NCBI RefSeq assembly: GCF_003286085.1
Contig: NW_020825357.1
Coordinates: 744,001-808,000 of the forward strand
DNA: 64,000 nucleotides
Direction of reading: 5' to 3'
Origin: Drosophila persimilis
Lineage: Eukaryota; Arthropoda; Insecta; Diptera; Drosophilidae
Below, in pieces: positions 48,101-60,600 of the stretch. Both the position numbers and the translations under genes were made by a program. Each line of letters begins with the position of its first letter. The stretch's first letter is position 1. The notes beneath the pieces are model-generated. The model had not been told where the DNA came from, did no database searches, and saw nothing but the letters and a program-made list of their open reading frames with translations.

Positions 48101-49586
48101 AAAGACTAGTTCGAAAAAGGTGATAAACGAAACAAAAATCAAATCAGAAAGAAAGAAAAACCTAAAAAAAAAAAAAACAAAACAAAAAAAAAAACTACCC
48201 TCTGTCCTCCCTTAATATTATTATATATTATTGCATTATTGTTCAGTCACTCAGATTGAAAAAGTGTTCAATGCCGCTAGTCACAAGAAGGTTTGGGACC
48301 ATTTCACCAAAGCCCAAAGAAAAAACATCGATCAATGGAAGAAGTTAGCCACGGTACGTACTAAAATGTTCAAATAATCAATTAAAGAACACACAGCTTC
48401 AAAGATGTTACGACAATTGTTGTCTATTAAACCCCAACAATACCCCTCACCCAACAATCTTCCATTACTGTCTAATAATCTATCAACTATAGTATGTATT
48501 GCTCCTTATGTGTTGCCGTTGTTCTTGTTCTTGTTCTTGTTCTCGTTGTACTCGCTGTTCTTCTGGCCATATCTGTTGCCTGTAGTCATCCATACATATC
48601 GTAGTATCGTTATAGAATTCGTATCATATTCATTTGTTCAATGTTTTGTGTGCTATCAGTCCCGTCCTCGTATCAGTATCTGCATGTCGCCCATTCATAT
48701 CCCATCTCCGTATCCCCTCCCGTATACCATCGCAGAGGCTTTGAGCTGCTAATTGTTGTTTATTAGTTGTTAATTTCGCTGTTATTTGCACAACATGTTA
48801 CTACTTCATTTGTTTGTCCCCCCTCCCATATCCCTCATATCTGTTAACCAAACAAATCGAACTCTTAATTGTTTTTTTTTTATGTGCAGTTTAGTAGTAG
48901 TTTACATTTATCTTTTGTTAGACGCTTACTGTTAGTACTATCGTTAAACATTCGTACTCCGAGGAGTCCTTAAATGGAAAGCTTTACAAACATTGAAGAT
49001 CATCTCTCAACGGGGGGGAAATGTTTGAAAATATCTGAAACAATGATTGTAGGGACTAAGAACTAGGACCTTAAAATAAAAATTAGTTTCTGTTTTTTAT
49101 TATGAAAATTTGTATAAAAAAAATTTGTAGTTCCGATTTTTATTATTAAAATCAGAAATAACTCTTATTTTTAATTTTTATTTTATTTTTTATAATATCA
49201 ATTAAATTCTAATATTTTTATTTTATATTTTTTTTGTTTAAATTTAAAAACTGAAAAAAAGTGTATTTTTAAACTTTAATATGAAAATTAAAATTAACAG
49301 TTGTAAAACATTTAATTGCCAATATTGTAAAATTAAAATCAGAAATAATTCTTTTTTTAACTTTTTCAAATTATTTTAATTTTTTTTTTTTTTAACGGAA
49401 AAACTATATAAGAAAATTTAAATTAAGAGTTATCAAAGAGTTTATTCCAAAAATATTTGGTCCTGTTCCAGGACAGCTCTTGGAAAAAATATTTTCAAAC
49501 AATTCCCCTGCCATTGTTCCCCTAATCAATCAGGTTCTATCGTACATGTGTAACTTACTGCCTAGCAATCGAAATATCGTATCGTA

Positions 49587-49627
<41 letters not shown>

Positions 49628-51320
49628 CTGTCTGTAATGCTTTAGACTATCTCTTCCTTCTTAGCTTTTGGTATAACTTTCATTTTAATGGATTTTCAAT
49701 GCCCTTTTCTAACTAAGCATTTGCATAAAAAGCTTTCACTACTTTTAACTAAACGTAAACCTGTAGACGAATGTCCACAAATTGGCAAATTTCGAAAAGG
49801 GGGAGAACCCAGAGAAAAATTTGAAAATTTGATGGCCAATTGAATTGGTTTGGTAAATTGTAAGCGGAAGAACTAAAACAAATCAGAATCATTGATGAAA
49901 TCCAAAAGTTTGTGTAACAAATGCAAATTAATAATAATTAATAGAAATGAATCCAAATGAAAGAAAGATAAGAAACATTTGTTTAAAACACACATATATA
50001 CGTATGTATATAAGCGTATATATATAATGGCGAGGTAAGTAAGCGGAGTCGTGAAACGAGGAAAACAAAAATTTGATACATTCCTTATACTCAAATTTTA
50101 TAGCTAGGTTTATAGAGATTTTACTTTTGTAAGCAATGAATACGAATACGAATACGAATACGACAGAAGAAATTCTACTGAGTGGAGAGAAATGGTGAAA
50201 ACTAATTAAATGTCTCTTGCCATATGCCATATGCAGGAACTGCACTCGGTCCGAATCAATGACGATGATGAGATGGAGATATCTGACGATGAGCGCGACT
50301 TCGAAAGGCGGGTGGGTGGCAAGCGTACCCGCTATGATAGCGACAGTCTCAAGGTAACGGAAGGACACACCTGTCCGCGAATTTCCACTGAGTGTCTTTT
50401 GTTTTAGGACGAGAACGACTCGCTGCGCTGCCAACTGGAGGCCATTCGCCATGAGATGTCGCTGGAGCGCAGCGATTATGTGCAGCGCGAGAAGCAAATC
50501 AAAGTCCTGCAGGAGACCATACGCAACATGCAGACCCAGCTGCTGCAGACCAAGCTGCGCGAGCAGAAGGACACCAAGCACATTGAGCAGCTCGAGCGCA
50601 ACCTCAAGGACGCGGGCGTCAAGCAGCTGCTGCTCAAGACCAAGATCAAGCAAACGGCCGACAAGCTTAAGGACAAGGAATCGCAGAGTGCGACTGCCTC
50701 GAATGCGGACTACAGCAGCGGGGACTCGTGCAGCCAGGAGGCAGCATCGGAGCTGAGGGTGCCACCACTGAGACAGCCATCGGAGCTGGAAATAATTGAC
50801 ATTGATAAGGTGGACGACGATGTGCGCATCATTGAGCACCAGAGCGGCGTAGTGGAGATCCACGAGATCGAGGACGATGAGCGACAGGAGTCAGCAGAAG
50901 CCCACAAACCCAAAGAGTCAATTACACTTACAGAAGATCTGAGCCCCAAGGCAAGCACAGACGAAGCTCCAGCCCTGCCCAGTCAAGAGGTGAGTAGGGG
51001 GGGAAGATTTCCTTGAACAACGATCCACTAATCGGCAGACATGCACGTTTCAGCAAAACTTCAAATCCCTGGCCCTGGCAGAGGCCAAGGTTATAGCCTT
51101 GACCTCGGCCTATCTGGTGCTGCATCCCCATGGCTTGGAGATAGCCAGCATTGCCAGCTACCTCCACGGAATGCTCGACAGGAGCTCGGGACCCAGGAGC
51201 CACGATGATCTTGCCAGCATACTCAAGAAGTACACAAATCTCTTCAAGTCTGAACAGTCGGAAACCAGGTGGAAGTTCTGTGGGTTCCACTGTGAAACTG
51301 TAGAAACCCAGGTGGAATAG
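45177..51320 (+). CDS. ENOX1/2 homologue (RRM and coiled-coil protein)
   Basis: 794 residues in six coding exons: 45,177-45,762, 45,826-46,551, 48,247-48,353, 50,237-50,353, 50,408-50,989 and 51,054-51,320. All introns are GT-AG and the frame is continuous. Vertebrate ENOX1/2 are described as cell-surface hydroquinone oxidases with thiol-exchange activity, although the domain is an RNA-recognition motif. Here residues about 211-233 (CILFPPNPNAPPPTIRERPP) and the RRM at about 234-305 (RTVFVGGLPENITED, KKNFCHIRY) match ENOX closely, as do LHVDYAQARDDQYDYECKQR and the exon 3 part KKVWDHFTKAQRKNIDQWKK. Exon 4 is acidic, exon 5 is a long coiled coil then acidic. Exon 6 (AYLVLHPHGLEIASIASYLH) is the conserved C-terminal fold. 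The N-terminal 195 residues are low-complexity Ala/Ser/Thr. Probably CG10948 of D. melanogaster (memory, not checked). Poly(A) signal at 51,593-51,598. Reading through the exon 2 donor would give a 450-residue form ending HHKKLS. Confidence 0.93.
47146..47600. repeat. AT-rich repeat block in ENOX intron 2, left partner
   Basis: It begins with AGGTGTCCTGGAACAGGATT and continues as about 420 bases of A/T-rich DNA with loose tandem units near 47,265, 47,380 and 47,485 of the form tttttattattcaaatcag. AAATCAGAAATAA occurs at 47,271-47,283. Its first 26 bases match the end of the block at 49,070-49,483 in reverse complement. Confidence 0.6.
49070..49483. repeat. AT-rich repeat block in ENOX intron 3, right partner
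   Basis: A/T-rich DNA with AAATCAGAAATAA at 49,148-49,160 and 49,336-49,348, ending in GTCCTGTTCCAGGACAGCTC. The last 26 bases are the reverse complement of the start of the left block (23 of 26 identical). A CT/ATCT microsatellite follows at 49,588-49,626. Confidence 0.6.
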
Positions 51321-51592
51321 ACTGCGGAAGAAGCGCTCTAATGCAGAACATGAACAATTGAATGCTTTAATTATGCTACAAAATATGATAATGATAATGC
51401 TTAGGGTTAAGGAGCAAAAGTCAAGACAAGTTAACCAAAGAGAAGGATGGAGACGGAGATGGCCACGAAGACGGAGAGACTATGCGATACAATCACAACT
51501 CAATGAGAGACCAGTACTCGTAGTTAAGGATTTATCTAAAGGAAGACAAGACACCACAAACTAACTACCGTTTCAATTATTTAACAATGCAA

Positions 51593-51598
51593 AATAAA
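51593..51598 (+). terminator. Polyadenylation signal of the ENOX homologue
   Basis: AATAAA about 270 bases beyond the stop codon, in an A-rich context and followed by a TA repeat tract (51,630-51,660). It is the first canonical signal after the coding region. Confidence 0.6.
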
Positions 51599-52659
51599 TA
51601 TATACACCTAAGCTAATTGAATCTATCATATACAGAATATATATATATAGTATATATATAAATATTAAAATATTTTAAATAAGCTCAGAGGCATCGGAGG
51701 CAGTAGATGATTATGTGCAAAAAGGAGAATGGAACCAAATACATTTTATGCTAAACCAAACACTTGGGCTTAAAACCTTCTTTAATAATAATCCACAGAT
51801 CGAATGCAGTCACAATACATTCCAAAATCTAGACTCAATAGTTCATACCATCTCTAGGGAAGTATCCCTCAGATTTAGGACTATTTGGAGGCCAACTGCC
51901 GGTAATAACTTTTATATCTGTTATAAAGAGAGGGAGACACGTCCGTCTATCTGTTTCTGTGCCAGCTGGACTCTCTCGGCAAAGACTGTGTATTTTGTTA
52001 TTGGCTTCCAGGGACCGACTCGAAACATACCCTGCACTAAAAGTACAAATAAAATACAATTTCAGAAATATACAAAAATAAATCCTGTTTAATCTGTTTA
52101 CTAAAGTCTCAAACCAACCAGTTTCAACCATAATCTAATCTCAATAATTCATCCCATCCAATGTTGTTCCTGTGCAGAAATCGTGCAATCCAGTGATGAA
52201 ATCAACCTTAAATCCTTGTGTCCTGTAGCTCACGTTTCTTGCGTAAGCCCAAGCGTCCTCTGCCAAGGACGACAGAGCAAAAATGTGAGTCAGCAGCATC
52301 CCTCCACCGTTCTTGTGCACCGGCGGTATGTATGCTTTTGCTGTGACGTGATGAAATTCCATAGCAAGGAGTCCAGCCCCGGCCCCCAGTCCCCCGGCTG
52401 TGACGTCAAACCTGCGCTTGGAGTGCAGAGGCAGCGCAGTCGCTTAAAGCGGGCGCTCAAAGATTAAGCATAAACCGTGCAAAACAGTAAACACTAAAAA
52501 CAAAAACAAAAACAACCAGAGCTCCGAAGCTTCGTACATTTCCCGCGCTGGCACCAGAGAATCGCTGCTTTGCTGCCTGTGGCTCTGCCGCTGCCAACGT
52601 CGCCGTCGACGTCGTCGTTGTTGGCGTTAAATTCTGTCGAGCTACTTACTCGGAGGCCT
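51599..52659. other. Spacer with worn repeat and a small minus-strand frame
   Basis: The part near 51,890-52,050, ending AAACATACCCTGCACTAAAA, looks like an old transposon fragment of unknown family. The short segments at 51,828-51,848 and 52,138-52,158 (CTCAATAATTCATCCCATC type) are a direct repeat. No strong gene. Confidence 0.35.
52141..52362 (-). CDS. Possible small protein or exon, unknown (weak)
   Basis: 73 codons ending in AYARNVSYRTQGFKVDFITG and a short Cys/Thr tail. It shows faint protein-level similarity to the minus-strand frame at 54,055-54,312 (AYKESYQQLNGFQADFVSGL): Ala-Tyr, Ser-Tyr, Gly-Phe, Asp-Phe and Gly-Leu are shared in order. There is no signal peptide and no splice partner I can confirm. 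If real, the two frames are exons of diverged tandem genes; if not, they are chance. Confidence 0.22.
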   Translation of the reverse strand: MEFHHVTAKAYIPPVHKNGGGMLLTHIFALSSLAEDAWAYARNVSYRTQGFKVDFITGLHDFCTGTTLDGMNY

Positions 52660-53095
52660 GTCCATATCAACGATATCAGTCGTTTTAGCGAATTCGTCGG
52701 GCGCGCTTCTCCCCAAAAAAAGCCAAAGTGCAGGAAGAGAGAAGATTTTTTGCTCATACAAATAACTGTGTCCCGTGTCCCGTACTCTTCGTGTGTGTGT
52801 CTGTGTCGGCGTCTGTGGACCGCAGAAGGAACTGTTATTTTTTTTTTGTTACATATATGGTCCGGCCTTCTCTCTTCTCTGCTGCTACTGCTGCTGCATA
52901 TTTTAATATATAATTACGTGCACTTTCTTTTGTGCAAAAGACAAAAAAACACGAGAGCAAGCGAAAGCGGCAGACTTCCTCTCCAGCTCCAGCCAAAGGA
53001 CGAATCAAGTTCAAAGAGTGGGAAGCTGCAAAGACAAAGGCAAAGGCAGCAAAAGCACAAGAACAAAATCACAGTCGCTTGCGTTTGTTTTGCGG
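52660..53095 (+). promoter_or_regulatory. Putative distal promoter and untranslated first exon
   Basis: An Inr-like TCAGTCG sits at 52,676-52,682, after a CpG-rich stretch unlike its surroundings. The following sequence ends in a strong donor, TTGCGGGTAAGTTTTTTT, with the exon boundary at 53,095. No coding frame of conserved character runs through it. I propose a non-coding first exon of the gene that starts at 63.8 kb, where an acceptor (TTTTTTGGACAG, ending 63,537) is available. This is inference from splice consensus alone. Confidence 0.4.
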
Positions 53096-54054
53096 GTAAG
53101 TTTTTTTGGTCCATTCCAGCCGGTCTTTGTTCTACAGTTTTACAGCCACTAAGAAAGTCAAGAGCGGGAAAGAAAGAATTCAAGCAAAAAAAAAGTGAAC
53201 AGGAAAACATAAAATATTTCATTTTATACATGGTATATGTACTATATATTTCCCCTATATTCCCTTTAACAAAACATTAATTTAGGGTGTGTCTGTCACA
53301 TGGAAAACACTTAAATAAATCACTTAGATTAGTCTGAGGATAGAACAACGCACAAAAAATTTGTTGTTTCTCAAAATTGGAAATAGAAATTCGTTTGACG
53401 TCAAAGTTTCGACTGAAAATCTTTTCTGAAACCTCAATATTGGTACAACAATTTAGCAAAATAAATATTAAATAAAGGTAGAAAGAACATATGGAAAATG
53501 CAATAGAAAACCAAAGGGAGAGAAAAAGATAAACCGATTTGCCTCATTCTGTCAATTGGATGGCAAAGAAAATTCCATTGGGTTCGGTTCTAAGTAGATA
53601 ATTAAGAGCATTGACATGCTGTACTGTCTGGCATGTACTGTCTCCCCCTTTGGACATCCCAGCCATTTGATTGTACTGTATGTACAATGATTAATTAGGG
53701 GTAGCACGCGTTTCTGGGCTGTTTTGCACCTTTTGGGAGAGAGACCACCGACGCTGGAGAACAAGTTTTTTGCGTGCTGCATTTCGGGTGTTGTGCTGAC
53801 AGAAGCGCTAATTCGATGAGACACTGGAACGTGCCAAATGTCAAACACACTAAATCCGATTCATAAACCACCTGATTTACACCATTTATACTTGGTATCC
53901 AGAGTTTTTGTACATATGTATTTCCCCAACAAGTTGGGTAGCTCCCAATCGTATTTATTGTATATACACAGAAAAAAAAAACCCCTTATAACCTGCCTAT
54001 AGATTATTTGTAATTTGCGGTTGTCTGTTTAGAGTTCAGTGGGAATTCAAACTC

Positions 54055-54312
54055 TCAAATTAAATTGAAAATCACGTTCACACTCACACCCGTGGGGTTT
54101 GCGTGTGCAACGGATCTCGGAATAAAAGTATTTGAATTTGGATTTTCTGGATCATTTGATAAGCGATTCAAGCCAGATACGAAATCAGCTTGGAAACCAT
54201 TTAATTGCTGATAGCTTTCTTTGTAAGCAATCAATGGTGTCGATTGTGTGGGCCTTACGTGCACTTCAGCTTGTACGCCAGTAAAAAGGCCCCCAATCGC
54301 TGGGAGCGGCAT
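54055..54312 (-). CDS. Possible small protein or exon, unknown (weak)
   Basis: 85 codons, MPLPAIGGLFTGVQAEVHVR to VSVNVIFNLI, with a stop two codons before the ATG. Composition is protein-like (few low-complexity runs) and the middle resembles the frame at 52,141-52,362. There is no hydrophobic leader, and a GTGTGAGT donor-like site lies near its 3' end. A separate overlapping frame at 54,266-54,466 weakens the case. Confidence 0.25.
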   Translation of the reverse strand: MPLPAIGGLFTGVQAEVHVRPTQSTPLIAYKESYQQLNGFQADFVSGLNRLSNDPENPNSNTFIPRSVAHANPTGVSVNVIFNLI

Positions 54313-55979
54313 AAATCAAAGATATTGAAGCTTCATTGGGCAAAATCCAGCTATTTGACAGATGCTTATCGAATATTTGTCCAAATAATTGCCGACCGAG
54401 GGGCGCTGCTGCATGGCGCGAATCGGTAGCGTACAACTGAATAAAATCACAAATATTAAGACCCATTACGATGAAGGTATTTTCGTATTATCGTATACAG
54501 ATGTCTCCATGTCTCCATGCTGCTCCAACTATTACATTTCCAATGTTTTTCCCGGGAAAACTCGGTGCAGCTCATTAAAGTCATTCACTTTGCATTTGTT
54601 TACGAGTCAGCAAGTCATCAACCGACCCCGGGCTCATCTACTTTACTTTTACAGAAAAACAGAAAACACAAAACGGCAAACGGAAAACAGAACGAAGGAA
54701 ATCTAATTATCGCGGCCAAGTTCAAGGGCACACATATTGCTGGAAAGCAGCGAGTACTTCAAGGCGGGGGTTCCTTTCGGGGGAAATGGAAATGGGAAAT
54801 TCAGATAAATAGATAGATGCATTTGTAGATAGACAGAACCAATTTGCATTTGTTGCAAATTGCCCAAGGGGAAGGGGGAGCTGCCACTCTAACTACAACG
54901 GGAAAATTGACATCACGTGTCCCCGCGCCGCCGTGCCGCCGCGCCCCCAGTGGGTGGTTGGGTGTGACGTCAGACCACTGGGGCGTTCCACTTGCATAGG
55001 TGTAAACAAGATACAACACAAAGATACATGGATTGGCCTTTTAATCAACGGAAAAGCTGCTGAAATTGATTTGCACCCAACGAAATGCGAAAGGAAAACA
55101 TTTCTCTGTCAAGTTCAAATAGATTTTCTTCCACATATATCTAATATATATCTATATCCGTATATATCTACCACGCATTGAGGCGCTAAGAACCAAGACG
55201 GAAGAATTTTCTGTGACGTCAAGTTGGTATCGAAATCAAAGGCGACACCCACATGCAGACTTGGAAAAAACAAAAATATATCTTCAGTGGATGATCCATA
55301 GAGAGAAAAAGAAAGAGAGAGCGTAAGATCTGTCTCAAGCAAAGAGAGCATAGATTTTATGGAAATTTCTGAAAAAGTATTGCTGCGTGATATTTATAGA
55401 ACTTGTGTGTATTTTGGGTAAATATTTTCGATTCATAGAGGTAGAGACCAGACCGCATATCAATTGCCAGGCCCCCCTCTATTTTGTGGACAATATTTGA
55501 TAAATATTTAATTTGAAAAACGCTTACCTCCGAGCCTGTTTGAAAGGGTTCATTCCTTGCCAAGAATTTTACAACTTTCACACGTTTTTACATTTAATAT
55601 AACAGGTTCTCTCGTGTCCCTCTCTGAGATCATTCATTGACTGAAAATAAACGCAATTTTGTTTATGTGAAATGTCCATAAAGATGCAATTTAAATATTT
55701 AATTCAAATGAAATTTAGTCAAAGAATTTCTCAAAATTCCAGTCAAAAATAATAATAATAAATACAAAAAAAAGCAAAACGAAAAAGCAAAACATAATAA
55801 CAAGTTTAAACTTTTAGCGCTGTGTGAAATAAATACAAATGCGAGTATTCCAAAATATATGTACATATATTATTTCAACAATTTGATGAACAAATTGTTG
55901 TGGCTATTGTCTGGAACCAGAAATACATTTTGATCTAGTATTTTTTGATTATATTGAACTTTAACTAAAATTCTTCTTC

Positions 55980-56046
55980 CCGTGCTTCCCCTGCATCCCC
56001 TGCTTCCCCTGCTTCCCCTGCATCCCCTGCATTCCCGTGCTTCCCC
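55980..56046. repeat. CCCCTGCTT/CCCCTGCAT minisatellite
   Basis: About seven copies of a 9-10 bp unit (ccccgtgcttcccctgcatc style). The minus strand reads it as a KQGMQG repeat, which is not a real protein. Confidence 0.8.
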
Positions 56047-57395
56047 TGCTCCCTCGCATTCGTTCTCTTCCTCCTACGGACGGCTCTTCCGTACGTTCTG
56101 TGGGAATACTAAGTAGAGATCTGTCGGAGCAAAAACCAAATACAAAAGTGGGGGCACGTCCCCTTACCCCTTCCACTGCCCTTCCCCTCAAAGCAATCAA
56201 TCAGTCAGTCAGACAGACATCTGCTTGCTGCACACACAACTGCACTACTGACGTTTGATGACTGTTTTTCGATTCAGTTTTATTATTATTATTTTTTGTT
56301 TTGTTTTTTATGGGGCACTCGTCTATATTAGTTTTCCTATAATAAGTATTCGGTTCTGGGTTCTCTGTTCTCCAAACGGAAATGGATCATTAAATGGGAG
56401 ATTAGCAAAAAAAAAAAAAGGTAGCAACTGTGTTTCATTTCCCGTTATAAATGCCACTCAAACTTTGAACAGAAGGCGGCAGAAAGTGGGAATTTCAGGA
56501 GCTGTTGGGATCCATAGAGCTGTATGGCTCTTGTCCAGCTGATAATCCCTCGCTTCTACATAAAAAACTTATATAAATGGAACCTCTTACCTCCCATCGA
56601 GTCCACTCCACAGGCCGCGAAACGAAAATTACATTCATTTTGGGTTTATTTATATTTTTTACATCTGTTTTTTGTTTTCTCATAACGGGGACTGGCGTTC
56701 CAGCGAACAGAAACCCGTTCTTATGGCGGCAAATTATCAAAAGTCTCGACCGTTTCAGTTCTAATTGATTGTATGGATATCTCCTGCGGAAATATCCTCT
56801 AATTTCAATTTATTTATATTTTTGGGACTCTACTTTGTCAACGGAAAACTGTTGACCCCTGGTTCAATGTCTCGTATTCCCAGAGTTGAATGAATGGTGC
56901 GTGGCGTGGCGTGGCGTGGCGTGGTTTGGCGTGCTGTGGCAAGGTCTCCGGGTGTGTGGTCCACAATAATTCTTATCAGTGTTTCCAAGTGCCAGTTGGT
57001 TTAGAAATTTGTAGTTTCATTCCAAAAATCCCCAATCTTCATTCATTTTTCCACTTGCTTATCATCTAGGCAAAAAAAAAACAACACATGACAAACTGTC
57101 AAAGTCCAGCCAATGTCACGCCCATGTCGAAGACTCTAAGGGTGTACTATATAATTTCCAAGGCGTTGCCAGCCGTTTACCAACGGAGAGGACAGAGAGG
57201 AGAGTGTGGTAATACCCTATGATTAAGCTCCCTCTCAAGTGGCAATTCTTTTCCTCGAATGGTATCTGGTTTTATCCCTGGAAACACATAATTGATAGCC
57301 ACTTGTCGGTCAATCGTTGCACCACCTAATCAGTGTAAACAAAGGCCATAATCGATACGTAGTATGGCATGATAAGGGCAAAAGATATATGTACG

Positions 57396-57686
57396 TACAC
57401 CCAGAGAAAAAAAGGCCCTGAGAATCCAATTGTCTGCCAATTTATTTTTGCCTCAAGAGTGGAAATTTACAATTTAAAATAAATATATTAAATATATTTT
57501 AAATATTAATAAATCAATTTTTAATTGTATAGTACATTATATATATTTATTTTTTAAGTTTCCTATATTTAATGTGATTTTTTTTTTTAATTTTATACAT
57601 TATATACCAATATTTATTTTAAAGTGTACTATATTTAATGTGAATTTTAATTAATTTTTTTTTTTAATAATTTTTCGCTGAGTGTA
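57396..57686. mobile_element. AT-rich segment with inverted ends (MITE-like), copy 1
   Basis: The left end TACACCCAGAGAAAAAAAGG and the reverse complement of the right end TACACTCAGCGAAAAATTAT match at about 14 of the first 16 bases. The interior is about 260 bases of nearly pure A/T (aaatatattaaatata units). No coding capacity. The same termini occur at 62,257-62,711. Confidence 0.45.
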
Positions 57687-60600
57687 TGCCTAAATGGGCA
57701 TCAGACCTTCAAGGTGGGCATCGAATTGGCCTAACAATTGGATATCGTGATGGAAATTTTCAAACAAATTAGCGCGCTTTAATCGCTAGCCCTGTGAAAA
57801 TATTCACAGTTGTTTTTGTCGTGGATTTCTTGGTACTAGTTTGTAGAGGCGTCAATAAGCCGCACCTCCCGATAAGGGTACTAAGGTCAACAAAAGTGTG
57901 CAAGTGGTGCAGGAAAAATCCCATAAAAGGCTTGCGCGACACATTAATTAGACATCTCTAAATAGTCGAGAGCCCAGCCGTCTTATCAATTTGTCGGGTT
58001 AAGGATTAATCAGCTGCTGGCTACTGTATAGAATCTTATCAGAATACGTTTAAGAATTGCAAACGTTTGAGCTTTGAACACTTTCCCAGTCATTAGGCGC
58101 CCAGCACGGGCGGCACGGGCATCAGCCGGGGGGGAAAATGTGCACATGTAATGGACATATAATATATGCAAAATAAATTATGAAAAATATAATATAGATG
58201 ATTGAAATTGCCAAGCCGGACAACGAACGGCCCACTTGGACCCACTGATAAACCCCTGGCTGACCTCTGAATGCAGTCGCCGCGTTGGGCGATAATCGAT
58301 GGGCGACAGGCGACAGCCGACAGGCCCCAGCCTCCGATCTGGCGACACCTTTTGGGGCTCGTCCACTTCTAAGATTTGCTTTTGCGTCACTGAAAAACCC
58401 CCAATTGTGGCCCAGCTCCTCCACTTGAAACCCGAGATTATCTCAGTCTCAATTGTTGCTAAATAACAATACGAATGGGGCAATGCCAATGGGAATGGGA
58501 ATGGAAATCAAGTGCAAAGACTTTGAACTTGTACCCGGCCAAGAACAGAGCAGAGGCAGCAGCTTCATGGTTGATCGGATCTCGGCTCCGTTCTACGATC
58601 GAGGGCAATCCCATTGGAAGCCGCAAAAAGTGGCTGCCTCCAATAATATTTAATCGGGCTCCCAAATACAGCAAAAAACTGGATTGCGCCGGACAACGAA
58701 TGGGATAATCCCAATAATATTATTTACTTCTCGTACATACATACATATATTGCAATCCTTTTTGTCGCCCCCCCTCGGTGAACACTCAAATCTTATCATT
58801 TGTGGCTATATCTTTCGGCCATAGCCCCCCTGTGTCTGTGTTTTTTGTTGTTGTTTTTGTTCTTCTGGCATTTTTCTTGTATCTGAAAGCAAGCAAACCC
58901 TCATAAAGATTTCTTTTAATCAAAGTAAAGTGCGCTCAATTGACTCTCATAAATTCCCGCGGCCACGGCTAGGTATCGTATTTAAAATAGTTTTCGCTTT
59001 TTAGTGAATTTAATAAGGAAATCTCTTGTTAAGGTTGTGCGCTCTGATCCGATCTGATATGGTGGGCATATAGTATATGCATATGTGGGGGCGTGTATGT
59101 ACGGCATGTTGTTATTTTGTCACATTTATCGCTCTACGAGCCGTCAATCAAGCATTCCGTACCGGGTATTTATAGTCCTCGGTCCTTGCCGATTGACCGT
59201 TTTGGAATGCACTCAATCAATGAATCGAAAGCGAGAGGACGCCGGCACATAAATACTTCAAATGCTAGCCATATCTGAAATGAGTTGGGGGGGGCTCTGA
59301 TATGGAAATCTATTGGTTCGATGGAGCCATAAAGCGATTTGCAAGCGGGCAAAACAATGCGAGTGACATAACTCCGATAAGACGTACCACCCCCCATCGT
59401 CCAGCCCCCCCCTGGGACAGTAAATAATCGCACTTTAGTTCTAATATCGCTTCATGGTTTCTGCTCCCTGATAAGAGTCCTCGCCACACACTTTCTCTCC
59501 CGCCTTTCTCCCCGCCTTTCCTCTGGTGTCTTCTCAACCGTCTAGCGGTTTGATCGATGGTTGCACCTATAGAGCACCTATTTTTGGGGTCATAGAGGAG
59601 CTTAAACGATACAAATTGATAGTTTATCGGCATTTTAAATGTATAACTAATGGATTAACTATTTTGTAGGCCTTACAGAACCCTTTCTTGGGACATTAGG
59701 CATTCAAAAACGAATATAGTTGATGGATTCCCCATTCCGCGGCTACATATAACCGAAACAAGTGTTTTGGAAATTCCCCCCCAAAAAAAAAGTGTAAATA
59801 TAAACGGTAATAATATTTATTTAGCACTTTACCACTTATCAAGTTCGATTCTCGCTCTACGGCTCTACAGTTTTAAAGCCACAGTTTGAGAGTAACCGTT
59901 TAGGAGTTATTGTAAGCAGTTTAACTGTAGGAACAAAAAGCTTTCAATAAACGAAAGCTTTGGCAATATTCAGCTTTTGCCAGCTAGCAATTTCAAACGA
60001 AAAGGCTTTCATTCAAATATTAATAACCAATAATAAATAAATATATACAAATAATAAATAGCATTAATAAATTCAAATTTAAATATATTTTTAAATAAAA
60101 TATGTTAAAGTATTACGAGTATAACCAATTAAAATATTAAAATATAGTATAATAAGCAATGAAATAAATTAATTTTCAACTAATAAAAATAAACATTAAT
60201 TAAATATTGTATCTTTTGCAGGAGTCCTCGAATTCCAACCCTTGAAATCCGTGATCTTTAAGTGTAAGTACCAGGATTTATAAATATTTACAAACCATTT
60301 TAAGCAATAAAAAACCAACATTAAAGCATACCTAGTATATTTGAAAATTATGCACTGACCCAGAATTGTGAAAATTCGAGAATTACAATTTTTGAGCGAA
60401 ATCCGAAAATTATTTTCTTTTTCCCCCGACCAAGGACAGACAGGCCCACACAAATATATCTACGTTCACCTTGAGGTTGCCTTATTGATTTTCGGGAAAT
60501 CCATAGACTTGTGAAATTCGTGGCTGGTTGGGACGGTATATGGTATTCGTCAGCTTCATGTTGGCCCTGTCGCAAGTTCAAATGTAGGTCGTAGATAAAG

